Assembly: GCA_012520355.1 (NCBI GenBank)
Contig: JAAYOK010000236.1
Span: 1 to 37,495 of the forward strand
Direction: 5' to 3'
Length of the DNA: 37,495 nucleotides
Source: Bacillota bacterium
GTDB taxonomy: Bacteria > Bacillota > Limnochordia > Darwinibacteriales > Darwinibacteriaceae
The translations under genes and the position numbers were made by a program. The notes beneath the pieces are model-generated. The model searched no databases, was not told the origin of the DNA, and saw only the letters and a list, made by a program, of their open reading frames with translations. The first letter of the stretch is position 1, and every line of letters starts with the position of its first letter. Of the stretch, positions 19,329-27,603 are shown one piece after another.

Positions 19329-20228
19329 TTGCAGGGACATGATTACTTAGCCCGGGCTATGCTCGGAGATAACCAAGCTAGAGTATTTGCACTTAGAACC
19401 ACCGAGGTTGTGAAAACCGCTCATGGGCATCATCAAACAACGCCAGTTGCCACTGCAGCCCTAGGGCGTACCTTGACCATGGGCTTGGTCCTGGGTGCTA
19501 TGTTGAAGGGTGATGAGACGATTTCTCTTCAGATCAAGGGCGATGGCCCTTTAGGCGGAATCGTGGTATCCGCGAACTCCAAGGGTAGTGTCAAAGGTTA
19601 CGTAGGGAATCCCCATGTAGATCTACCCTTCAGTGCCGCGGGGAAGTTGGATGTTGGCACAGCGGTAGGCAAAGGTAATTTGCATGTGATTCGAGACTTG
19701 GGGCTCAAGGAAGCTTACCAGGGGACGGTTCCGCTACAAACAGGCGAGATTGGTGAAGACTTTGCCTACTACTTCATGAACTCAGAACAAACCCCCTCCG
19801 CGGTGGGGCTCGGTGTTCTAGTCGGAGTCGACGGGGTACCCATCAGTAGCGGCGGCCTCATTGTCCAGCTTTTGCCAGATGCGGTTGCTGATGAAGAGTT
19901 TATTGGTAGCCTAGAACGAGCACTGAGTCAGATGCCTGCTGTGAGCTCATTGTTTGCAGAGGACATGAGTGTAGAGGACGTTGTGGAGTCTGTGTTCCAA
20001 GGGATCCCAGTCCGTTTTATCGGCAAAGAGGACGTTCGCTTTCTCTGCGACTGTTCTTGGGAGCGATTCGAACAGGCTTTGATGACCCTTGGTACTGAAG
20101 AGCTGCAGGAGTTGGTGGCTGCAGGCGAAACCATCGAGACCGTTTGTCACTTTTGTAACAAACGCTATGATTTCACGCTAGACCAGTTGAACATGATTTT
20201 AGTGGAGCTTGGAAACACTAGGGAATAA
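19329..20228 (+). CDS. hslO: Redox-regulated chaperone Hsp33
   Basis: Hsp33 fold sequence; C-terminal CDC...CHFC zinc-binding cysteines; TTG start. Confidence 0.94.
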   Translation: MQGHDYLARAMLGDNQARVFALRTTEVVKTAHGHHQTTPVATAALGRTLTMGLVLGAMLKGDETISLQIKGDGPLGGIVVSANSKGSVKGYVGNPHVDLPFSAAGKLDVGTAVGKGNLHVIRDLGLKEAYQGTVPLQTGEIGEDFAYYFMNSEQTPSAVGLGVLVGVDGVPISSGGLIVQLLPDAVADEEFIGSLERALSQMPAVSSLFAEDMSVEDVVESVFQGIPVRFIGKEDVRFLCDCSWERFEQALMTLGTEELQELVAAGETIETVCHFCNKRYDFTLDQLNMILVELGNTRE

Positions 20229-20235
20229 ATGTCCT

Positions 20236-20265
20236 CCCCTTCCGCATATATTGTTGTGGAAGGGG
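20236..20265 (+). promoter_or_regulatory. RNA hairpin overlapping the spoIIP Shine-Dalgarno
   Basis: CCCCTTCC-N14-GGAAGGGG, 8-bp perfect stem; 3' arm is the spoIIP SD. Confidence 0.55.
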
Positions 20266-20273
20266 GATTAGCA

Positions 20274-21050
20274 ATGGCTAGAATGGCGAGAAATGAAAAA
20301 AACGGACCCGGTCTTTTATTTATTGTTGTAACTCTGATTGTAGTTGCAGTGGTAGGAGCACGCTTCTTTGGCTTTATACCTGGTGACGAAGGGGAAGAAC
20401 CGCAACCGCCAGTGGTGCGAACAGAAGACCCACAGCCGCCACAGGGGGATGTGATCGATGTGACCCCCAAGGTACTGGTCTTCCACAGTCATGCATCGGA
20501 GAACTACAAACCTAAGGATAGCCATGAACGAGGGTCCTTCGGTGATGTTGTCCGGGTTGGTGAGGCCTTTGTCCAGGAGCTAGAGAGCCTTGGTATTGCA
20601 GCGATTCACGACAAGACCATCCATGACCAGCCCCGTTACAGTGAGGCTTTTTTGAATTCCGAAAAGAAGGCAAATGAATTGTTGGCGGCAAATCCAAGTG
20701 TGCAAATTGTCTTGGATATCCATCGTGATGGTTTGGAGGACAAACCGGACGACTATACCAAAGCACGTGCGAATGATGTAGATGTGGCCAAGATTCTCTT
20801 TGTCGTTGGTGATAAGGACAATGATCATCTAGAGAACAATATCGCTTTTGCCCAGGCCATGAGTGATGCCATGGAAAAGGAATATCCAGGTGTGACTCGG
20901 GGAGTCCGCGTTTTTAAGTCTGACTATAGCGGAGAACTACATCCCAATAGTATCATGATTCTTGTAGGTGACTGGCGCGGCAACACGGTGGAAGAAGCGG
21001 TTGCTTCAGGCCGACTTTTGGCTCGAGTTGTAGCATCATTCATCAAGTGA
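20274..21050 (+). CDS. spoIIP: SpoIIP-family peptidoglycan hydrolase
   Basis: TM then VLVFHSHASENYKP, VVRVGEAFVQELESLGI, IVLDIHRDGL, NSIMILVGDWRGNTVEEA. Confidence 0.88.
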   Translation: MARMARNEKNGPGLLFIVVTLIVVAVVGARFFGFIPGDEGEEPQPPVVRTEDPQPPQGDVIDVTPKVLVFHSHASENYKPKDSHERGSFGDVVRVGEAFVQELESLGIAAIHDKTIHDQPRYSEAFLNSEKKANELLAANPSVQIVLDIHRDGLEDKPDDYTKARANDVDVAKILFVVGDKDNDHLENNIAFAQAMSDAMEKEYPGVTRGVRVFKSDYSGELHPNSIMILVGDWRGNTVEEAVASGRLLARVVASFIK

Positions 21051-21071
21051 CAGTAAGTGGGAGTGACATTC

Positions 21072-22424
21072 ATGAACCAGCACATACACCTCATTGGCAT
21101 CGGTGGAACAGGCATGGGGCCATTAGCAAAGGTATTCTTGGAGATGGGTCATAGCGTGAGCGGATCCGATCTTCAACCTTCGGATACAACCGATTACCTG
21201 ACCAAACTAGGAGCAAAGATTTATTTCAAACACGCAGCTGCCAATGTAAATGGCGCAACGAGTGTCATCTACTCAAGCGCCATACCTCGACAGAATCCCG
21301 AAATGGTTGCAGCCCGGGAAAATGGCATGAATGTACTCCACCGTTCGGAGGTGTTGGCGCAACTCCTGAACTCGAAGCGAGGAATTGCAGTGGCTGGGGC
21401 TCATGGCAAGACTACCATCACTTCGATGTTAGCACTCTGTCTTGAGAACTCGGGGTTCGATCCGACGGTACTCATTGGTGCTCACTTTGCTCCTTTTGGT
21501 CCCGGAGCCAAGTATGGGCAGGGAGAGTTTGTTGTAGCTGAGGCAGATGAGAGTGATGGGAGTTTTCTCCGTTATCGGCCGGAAGTAAGCGTTGTGACCA
21601 GTATCGAACCGGATCACTTGGAAAACTATAATGGAACCTTCGCTTCGTTGATCGATGGTTATCGTAGGTTTTTGGCAAACTGTATGCCCCAAGGCTTGCG
21701 TTTGATCGGAGTGGATGATACTGTCGCGGCATCCATCAGTCAAGAGTTCTCCTGTGTAACATATGGATTCTCGCCCCAGGCTCAGTGGCGTGCTGAGGTC
21801 TTACGCCTAGACCAACAGACAGCTCAATTTCGAGTGTATCATCAGGGGCGGTTTTTTGCCGACTTCGAACTAGCTGTGCCCGGTCGTCACAACGTAGCCA
21901 ATGCCCTTGCCTGTATTGTGGTAGCTACGTATGCGGGCGTGTCCATTGCCCAGATACAGACCGCGCTGCGAGCCTTTCGAGGTGCCCAGCGGAGGTTTCA
22001 GGTGATCGGATCTGCCAATGGAGCCATCGTTGTAGATGATTACGCCCATCATCCCACGGAGGTAGCTGCTACCATCAAAGCGGCGCGGGAAGGCTGGCCA
22101 GAGCGGCGGATTATCGCCGTGTTTCAACCTCATCGTTATTCACGGACTGCCCTTCTTTTTGACGATTTTTCCCGATCATTCCAGGAAGCAGATATCGTCA
22201 TTGTGACGGATATCTATGCTCCGCCGCCTGAGCAGGCTATTCCCGGCGTAAGCTCCTCTGTTTTGGCCGAGCGTATTCGGGATCATCGGGGGCCAAAAAA
22301 AGTGTACCACATCCCCCAACAAGAAGACGTGGCACCTTTTCTACAAGGTTGGCTCGGAACTGGAGATCTGGTCTTGGTCATGGGCGCCGGTCCGATCTGG
22401 CGGGTAGCTCGTGATTTGGTCTAA
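21072..22424 (+). CDS. murC: UDP-N-acetylmuramate-L-alanine ligase MurC
   Basis: HLIGIGGTGMGPLAKV, GAHGKTTITSML, EADESDGSFLRY, VDDYAHHPTEV, FQPHRYSRT. Confidence 0.95.
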   Translation: MNQHIHLIGIGGTGMGPLAKVFLEMGHSVSGSDLQPSDTTDYLTKLGAKIYFKHAAANVNGATSVIYSSAIPRQNPEMVAARENGMNVLHRSEVLAQLLNSKRGIAVAGAHGKTTITSMLALCLENSGFDPTVLIGAHFAPFGPGAKYGQGEFVVAEADESDGSFLRYRPEVSVVTSIEPDHLENYNGTFASLIDGYRRFLANCMPQGLRLIGVDDTVAASISQEFSCVTYGFSPQAQWRAEVLRLDQQTAQFRVYHQGRFFADFELAVPGRHNVANALACIVVATYAGVSIAQIQTALRAFRGAQRRFQVIGSANGAIVVDDYAHHPTEVAATIKAAREGWPERRIIAVFQPHRYSRTALLFDDFSRSFQEADIVIVTDIYAPPPEQAIPGVSSSVLAERIRDHRGPKKVYHIPQQEDVAPFLQGWLGTGDLVLVMGAGPIWRVARDLV

Positions 22425-23297
22425 GTCCTGTAGATACCAGTTTCCCACAGGATCGTAGGTGACGGTCCTATTCTGTTCTTTTCCGCTTGTCGCCACAACC
22501 ACAAGGCGATATTGAAAGAGGGGAACGAAAAGTAGGGCAGCTCGGAGTGCGTCCAGGGACAAGAGGGGAGCTAGACGCTTTTTCATCTCCTGCTTTTTTC
22601 CTTGAGCCTCTGGGGAATCCATCTTTCCCTGAAAGAACTCACCTAGTTTGGCTTCTTCCAGGGCTAACTTTTCTGAAGCCTTCTGGGCCCAGGTCTGGTC
22701 CTCTGTGGCCACCATTTCTTGTACATGGTCTGCGGCTTTCAGGAAGGCTTGCTTTAAACCAAGGCGATGTTTGCGTACGCTATGGTTGGCTACTCCTCCG
22801 CTTTGGAGGAGGTGATGGGGAAAGGCAAACTTGAGGACTCGACCAGAAGAGAGGTCCACAACTACGGTGTGGATGCTCTCGTTTTTTTGTAAGCCCCTTT
22901 TTATGACGAGAATGTCATACTGTAGGTATTGGGCATAGTGCATGGAGGAGTTAACTACATAGGCACGCTCAGTCGTACCGAAGGAGCTCAATATTTTCTT
23001 TCGAATACTGGGCTCATGGAAATAGTGATGAGGTATGTGAGCCTGGCTCAACCTACCTTGCCTACGAATAACCTCTAAGATCGTGTTCAGGCGATAACTT
23101 CCCGGACAAATGAGATCGGCGCCGTAGATTTCGGCTGCTTTCTGATCAAAGGTAAACTGGAGTAAACGACCTTGTGCCCTCCAGCCGTCCAACTCCTTCA
23201 TGAGGGCATCGTCCGCTTGAACCTGCCACACTCCTTTCCGAATTTCTAATGGTTCGAGGTGGAGAAGCTGAAAGAAGTCAAAGACCAGTTTCCTCAC
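22341..23297 (-). CDS. YqhG-family protein of unknown function, partner of the adjacent SNF2 helicase
   Basis: Long ORF directly downstream of a YqhH-like helicase, matching the B. subtilis yqhH-yqhG arrangement; family call from recall of gene context, not a search. Confidence 0.65.
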   Translation of the reverse strand: MRKLVFDFFQLLHLEPLEIRKGVWQVQADDALMKELDGWRAQGRLLQFTFDQKAAEIYGADLICPGSYRLNTILEVIRRQGRLSQAHIPHHYFHEPSIRKKILSSFGTTERAYVVNSSMHYAQYLQYDILVIKRGLQKNESIHTVVVDLSSGRVLKFAFPHHLLQSGGVANHSVRKHRLGLKQAFLKAADHVQEMVATEDQTWAQKASEKLALEEAKLGEFFQGKMDSPEAQGKKQEMKKRLAPLLSLDALRAALLFVPLFQYRLVVVATSGKEQNRTVTYDPVGNWYLQDLDQITSYPPDRTGAHDQDQISSSEPTL

Positions 23298-23312
23298 GCT
23301 ACTCGTCCTCCT

Positions 23313-25091
23313 CTAAAAGATCTCCCATGCAGTCTTCCTCACTTCATCCCGGCTCCTGATCAACTGATCACCGAAACGATCGATGTTCTCACGAACCGTT
23401 TCTTGTTCTTCGTGGGCCAGGAAAATCTTCATAATCTCGCTTTCGAAGGATTTGCCTAGATTCAAGTGGAGCAAGATGGTGTCAAGTTCGCCGATAATGC
23501 TCTCAAACATATTGATCTTCTGATGGAGCAGGTACATAATATGTTCCTCAATCGTACCCTTGGTGATTAGATTAAAGATGTGCACGTCACGGCTTTGGCC
23601 TAGACGATGGACTCTACCAATGCGCTGTTCCAGGCGCATGGGGTTCCAAGGTAGATCAAAATTTACAATGTGACTGCAAAACTGGAAGTTGAGACCCTCG
23701 CCGCCTGATTCGGTACTTACCAGGATCTGGGCTTCCTGTTGAAACATATGGCGAATCCACTTCTTTTTTCCCCGGGACAGGGTGCCATCAAACGCCAGTG
23801 TTTGGTAGCCCGCCCTTTCTAGTCGATAACGGATATACTCTTGGGACGCTTTATATTCAGTAAAGATTATGAGCTTCTCTCCCTTGATGTCTGACACGAG
23901 TTGTTCTAGGGCATCGCATTTTGAGTTCTGCTTGACCCGGGCCAAATCTTTGAGTAGAGCCGCTACTTGGGAGAGTTGGGCAGGGCTTAACCCGTCCATC
24001 ATTTTTTCCAAAGTTAGGGCTGTGGCTAAGAAGGTGGAGCAGACCTCTCTTTGTAAGGTGATCAAAGGCAGGATATTCTGCAAGCCGTTTTCTTGGCCAT
24101 GATCACGGACAAAACGAGTGACTCGATCATAAATGTCTTGTTCACGGGGGGTTAACGAGACGATGAGGGGGTGAACGATACGTTTAGTGAACTGGACAAT
24201 CCCTGCTTCACGCTGATTACGTACCATAACCCCTCGGAGCAGTTCTTTCAGTTCTTGGGGATTTTTTGGTGTTCGTTTATCTTGGATGAACCTGGCCTTA
24301 AAGGAACGGTAATGTCCAAGTTGACCAGGTTTGATTAGGGCGATTAGGTTGTAAAGTTCCTTCAAATCGTTTTGGATGGGTGTGGCCGTGAGCATGAGAC
24401 AGTATTTCTTCTGAATGGAGTTCACAAAACGGTAACTCACCGTTGCGCTGTTCTTTAGTTTGTGGGCTTCATCTATAATCAAGAGGTCGTAAGAGATCCC
24501 CGAGATACGGGAAGCATGGGGTTCCCGTTTGGCCGTATCTAGGGATGCAATCAGGATGTCGGTGAGATCCCAGTCCCATTCACTGCGCTGAATACTAGCT
24601 GTGATAGCAAACTTTTCGTAGAGTTCTTGATACCACTGCCAGAGTAAGCTCGCTGGTGTAAGTATCAGCACTTTCTTGACGAGACCACGCAAAAGATACT
24701 CCTTCAAGATTAGTCCAGCCTCGATGGTTTTACCTAGTCCCACTTCGTCTGCTAGTATGGCTTGCCCCTGCATTTCAACGATCACGCGATGTGCCGTCTG
24801 TAATTGATGAGGATAGGGGACCACCCCCACTTGTTTCCAGCGTTCTTTGAGGTATTCTACGGCAAGAAGTTTGGAGGTCTGCTGTTGGTTCACCAAAAAC
24901 GCATCGGCTCTTTGGGCAAGGGAGTACCAGTCCCAAGAGTCAAAGGATTGAGCCCTCAGGTCCTGGACGATGCCCCGAAGTCCGTTACCTAGGACCTCTC
25001 CTTGAAACTTGGGGAAAGACAGTTCTTTGAGAATAATGGGATTATCATTTTTCGGACCATTTTTGTAGAAATTTACGAAAAACTGGTGCAA
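23313..25091 (-). CDS. SNF2/RapA-type helicase (YqhH-like); TTG start
   Basis: ILADEVGLGKTIEAGLIL, LIIDEAHKLKN, LMLTATPIQND, STESGGEGLNFQFC, QRIGRVHRLGQ; AGGAGG 9 nt before TTG at 25091. Confidence 0.92.
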   Translation of the reverse strand: MHQFFVNFYKNGPKNDNPIILKELSFPKFQGEVLGNGLRGIVQDLRAQSFDSWDWYSLAQRADAFLVNQQQTSKLLAVEYLKERWKQVGVVPYPHQLQTAHRVIVEMQGQAILADEVGLGKTIEAGLILKEYLLRGLVKKVLILTPASLLWQWYQELYEKFAITASIQRSEWDWDLTDILIASLDTAKREPHASRISGISYDLLIIDEAHKLKNSATVSYRFVNSIQKKYCLMLTATPIQNDLKELYNLIALIKPGQLGHYRSFKARFIQDKRTPKNPQELKELLRGVMVRNQREAGIVQFTKRIVHPLIVSLTPREQDIYDRVTRFVRDHGQENGLQNILPLITLQREVCSTFLATALTLEKMMDGLSPAQLSQVAALLKDLARVKQNSKCDALEQLVSDIKGEKLIIFTEYKASQEYIRYRLERAGYQTLAFDGTLSRGKKKWIRHMFQQEAQILVSTESGGEGLNFQFCSHIVNFDLPWNPMRLEQRIGRVHRLGQSRDVHIFNLITKGTIEEHIMYLLHQKINMFESIIGELDTILLHLNLGKSFESEIMKIFLAHEEQETVRENIDRFGDQLIRSRDEVRKTAWEIF

Positions 25092-25296
25092 GGAATTCCA
25101 CCTCCTTAGACAAGCCTCTCCAATTCTCCGACTCGTTATGAATGTGCGACTGCCGTACACCCCCACATTTTCGCGGTTATGGCAGGAATATCAAGGTTTG
25201 GCAAGAATACTATGGGAACATTTGGCTGGTTTGCCGCGGGCATACCAAGGAGCCGAAAAGTCAAATTGTTCCGCAACATTAGGAGGTAGATTTTGA

Positions 25297-26265
25297 ATGT
25301 TTAGGTACATCGTGCGGAGATTTCTCTACATCATTCCGATGCTTCTGGGGATCTCGTCCTTAAGCTTCTTTATCATGCAAATGGCGCCAGGTGATGCCCT
25401 CACGACTATGGTCTTGAGCCCCGATATTTCGGAAGAGGTGGTCAATGCCATGCGGGCACGCTTTTGGCTCGATCAACCGCCGCACATGCAATACATACGT
25501 TGGATTCAAAGGCTGTTTGCTGGGGATATGGGCCATTCCTTCTTATGGCATGCCCCTGTGACCTGGGTGATTAAGCAACGCCTCCTCAATAGTATGCTCC
25601 TAACTGTGGTATCTACAGTCTTGGCTTGGCTGATTGCTATACCCATTGGTATCCATTCCGCCGTGAATCAGTATTCCTGGAGCGACAAACTCCTTACATT
25701 TGTAGCATTTCTGGGTGTAGCCATCCCGAGCTGGTTCTTTGGCTTGTTGCTACTCTACTTCACCGTAAGTCGCGGTTGGGGATTTCCCGTGGGTGGCATG
25801 ACAAGTATAGATTTTGCTGATTTCACATTCTGGGAGAAGGTAGTGGATCTATCTCGTCATATGTTCTTGCCGGTTGTAGTTTTGACCACAGGTTCGGTAG
25901 CGAGTTTGATGCGCTATATGCGCTCCAATCTCCTTGATGTTTTGCGCCAAGATTACGTCACCACCGCGAGAGCGAAGGGGCTCTCGAGTCGTGTCGTGAT
26001 TTATAAGCATGCCGTGCGCAATGCCATTAACCCCTTGATTACGATTTTCGGCTATCAACTTGGAGCACTTCTAAGCGGTGCAGCCCTGACCGAGATCGTG
26101 ATGAACTGGCCAGGTATCGGTAGTCTGATGCTTAACGCAGTTCAGGGTAAGGACTACTACCTGGTCATGGGTAACCTGTTGATCGGTTCCATCATGCTGA
26201 TCTTTGGTAATTTGGTGGCAGATATTTTACTTGCCCTCAGTGACCCAAGAATTCGGTACGAATAA
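25297..26265 (+). CDS. Oligopeptide/dipeptide-type ABC transporter permease (OppB/DppB)
   Basis: FRYIVRRFLYIIPMLLGISSLSFFIMQMAPGD; RQDYVTTARAKGLSSRVVIYKHAVRNAINPLIT. Confidence 0.93.
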   Translation: MFRYIVRRFLYIIPMLLGISSLSFFIMQMAPGDALTTMVLSPDISEEVVNAMRARFWLDQPPHMQYIRWIQRLFAGDMGHSFLWHAPVTWVIKQRLLNSMLLTVVSTVLAWLIAIPIGIHSAVNQYSWSDKLLTFVAFLGVAIPSWFFGLLLLYFTVSRGWGFPVGGMTSIDFADFTFWEKVVDLSRHMFLPVVVLTTGSVASLMRYMRSNLLDVLRQDYVTTARAKGLSSRVVIYKHAVRNAINPLITIFGYQLGALLSGAALTEIVMNWPGIGSLMLNAVQGKDYYLVMGNLLIGSIMLIFGNLVADILLALSDPRIRYE

Positions 26266-26280
26266 GGGAGGATTGAGATA

Positions 26281-27405
26281 ATGGCTAAAACAATGATAGA
26301 ACCAGAGAAGACCAATCAGACTGTCTATGCAGATGGCGGTGCCATCCGTTCTCCTTTGAAAATGGCATGGCGCAAACTCAGACGCCATAAGCTGGCCATG
26401 GTGGGGATGTGGGTCTTGATTATTCTCCATATCTTTGCTATTTTTGCCGACTTCTTCGCCCCTTATAGTGAGCTAACCACCGATCGCAGGCGTACCCATC
26501 ATGCACCGACGCGTGTTCATATTATATCCCCAGAGGGAAAACTTACGAGACCTTTTATCTATGGCTATGATCGTGTGGACACTATGCGGAATATCTACGA
26601 GGAGAACCATGATGTAGTCTACCCAATTCGCTTTTTTGTCAGGGGAGATAAGTACAAGTTCCTGGGATTTGAGTCCAATTTGCGACTCTTTGGTGTAGAT
26701 GCACCGGGTAAGATCTATCTCTTTGGTGCAGACCGCTATGGACGTGATATTTTCTCTCGTCTGGCCTATGGTGGAAGGCGATCGCTTTTTATCGGTATCA
26801 TCGGTCTAGCCATTAGTATGTCCATTGGCTTGGTTTATGGAGGGATTTCCGGCTATTTCGGAGGTTGGGTCGATAATCTTATGATGAGAGTGGCGGAGGT
26901 GATCATTTCGATTCCCAGTTTTTACCTGCTCCTAGCCCTCAGTGCGGTTCTGCCGCCTAGTCTTGGGTCTACAGAGCGCTTTTTAATGATCACGGTCATA
27001 CTGGCCTTTATCAGTTGGGCTGGATTGGCAAGGGTAATCCGGGGGATGGTCCTTTCCATTCGGCAGCAGGATTTTGTCACTGCCGCTGAGGCCGTAGGGT
27101 GTTCGCAACCGAGAACCATCATCCGACACATCTTGCCCAATACCATGAGCTACATCATTGTCAATGCGACCCTGGGAATTCCCGGTTTTATTCTTTCGGA
27201 GGCCGGCTTGAGTCTCATTGGCGTAGGTATTCAGCACCCCGATGCGAGCTGGGGCAATATGTTATCGGAAGCCTTGAATCTCACATCTCTGACACGTTAT
27301 CCGTGGCTTCTGGTTCCTGGTTTCATCATCTTCATTACTGTGCTATCCTATAGTTTCTTTGGCGATGGCATTCGCGATGCCTTTGACCCAAGGGCTCAAA
27401 CGTGA
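26281..27405 (+). CDS. Oligopeptide/dipeptide-type ABC transporter permease (OppC/DppC)
   Basis: GADRYGRDIFSRLAYGGRRSL; RQQDFVTAAEAVGCSQPRTIIRHILPN; SLIGVGIQHPDASWGNML. Confidence 0.93.
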   Translation: MAKTMIEPEKTNQTVYADGGAIRSPLKMAWRKLRRHKLAMVGMWVLIILHIFAIFADFFAPYSELTTDRRRTHHAPTRVHIISPEGKLTRPFIYGYDRVDTMRNIYEENHDVVYPIRFFVRGDKYKFLGFESNLRLFGVDAPGKIYLFGADRYGRDIFSRLAYGGRRSLFIGIIGLAISMSIGLVYGGISGYFGGWVDNLMMRVAEVIISIPSFYLLLALSAVLPPSLGSTERFLMITVILAFISWAGLARVIRGMVLSIRQQDFVTAAEAVGCSQPRTIIRHILPNTMSYIIVNATLGIPGFILSEAGLSLIGVGIQHPDASWGNMLSEALNLTSLTRYPWLLVPGFIIFITVLSYSFFGDGIRDAFDPRAQT

Positions 27406-27603
27406 GGACGTTTTCTACGGAATAATCTACCACTCTTAGCAGGACAAATACGATTCTGGTCGAATAAGGGTATCTAACATCTTTGCGATTTCCCATCGTT
27501 ATTGCGGGAATTGCTTATTAGTTCGTAGTACAAGGGCGGTGATAAGACCGAAAAAGCTCGTTTGCTGCGTTTTCTAATTCAAACAAAGGGGGAAAATCGA
27601 GAT

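Noticed and set aside
22487-22834. 115-aa plus-strand ORF opposite the YqhG-like gene
   Set aside because: Composition looks like an antisense shadow; no start context or family.
25092-25296. Glycine riboswitch near the YqhH-like helicase, as expected from B. subtilis gcvT context
   Set aside because: No gcvT gene or recognisable riboswitch core in this spacer.
27406-27603. Attenuator or REP-like element between oppC and the SBP gene (GCGATTTCCC...GGGAATTGC)
   Set aside because: Stem is imperfect and has no U-tract; evidence too weak to call.
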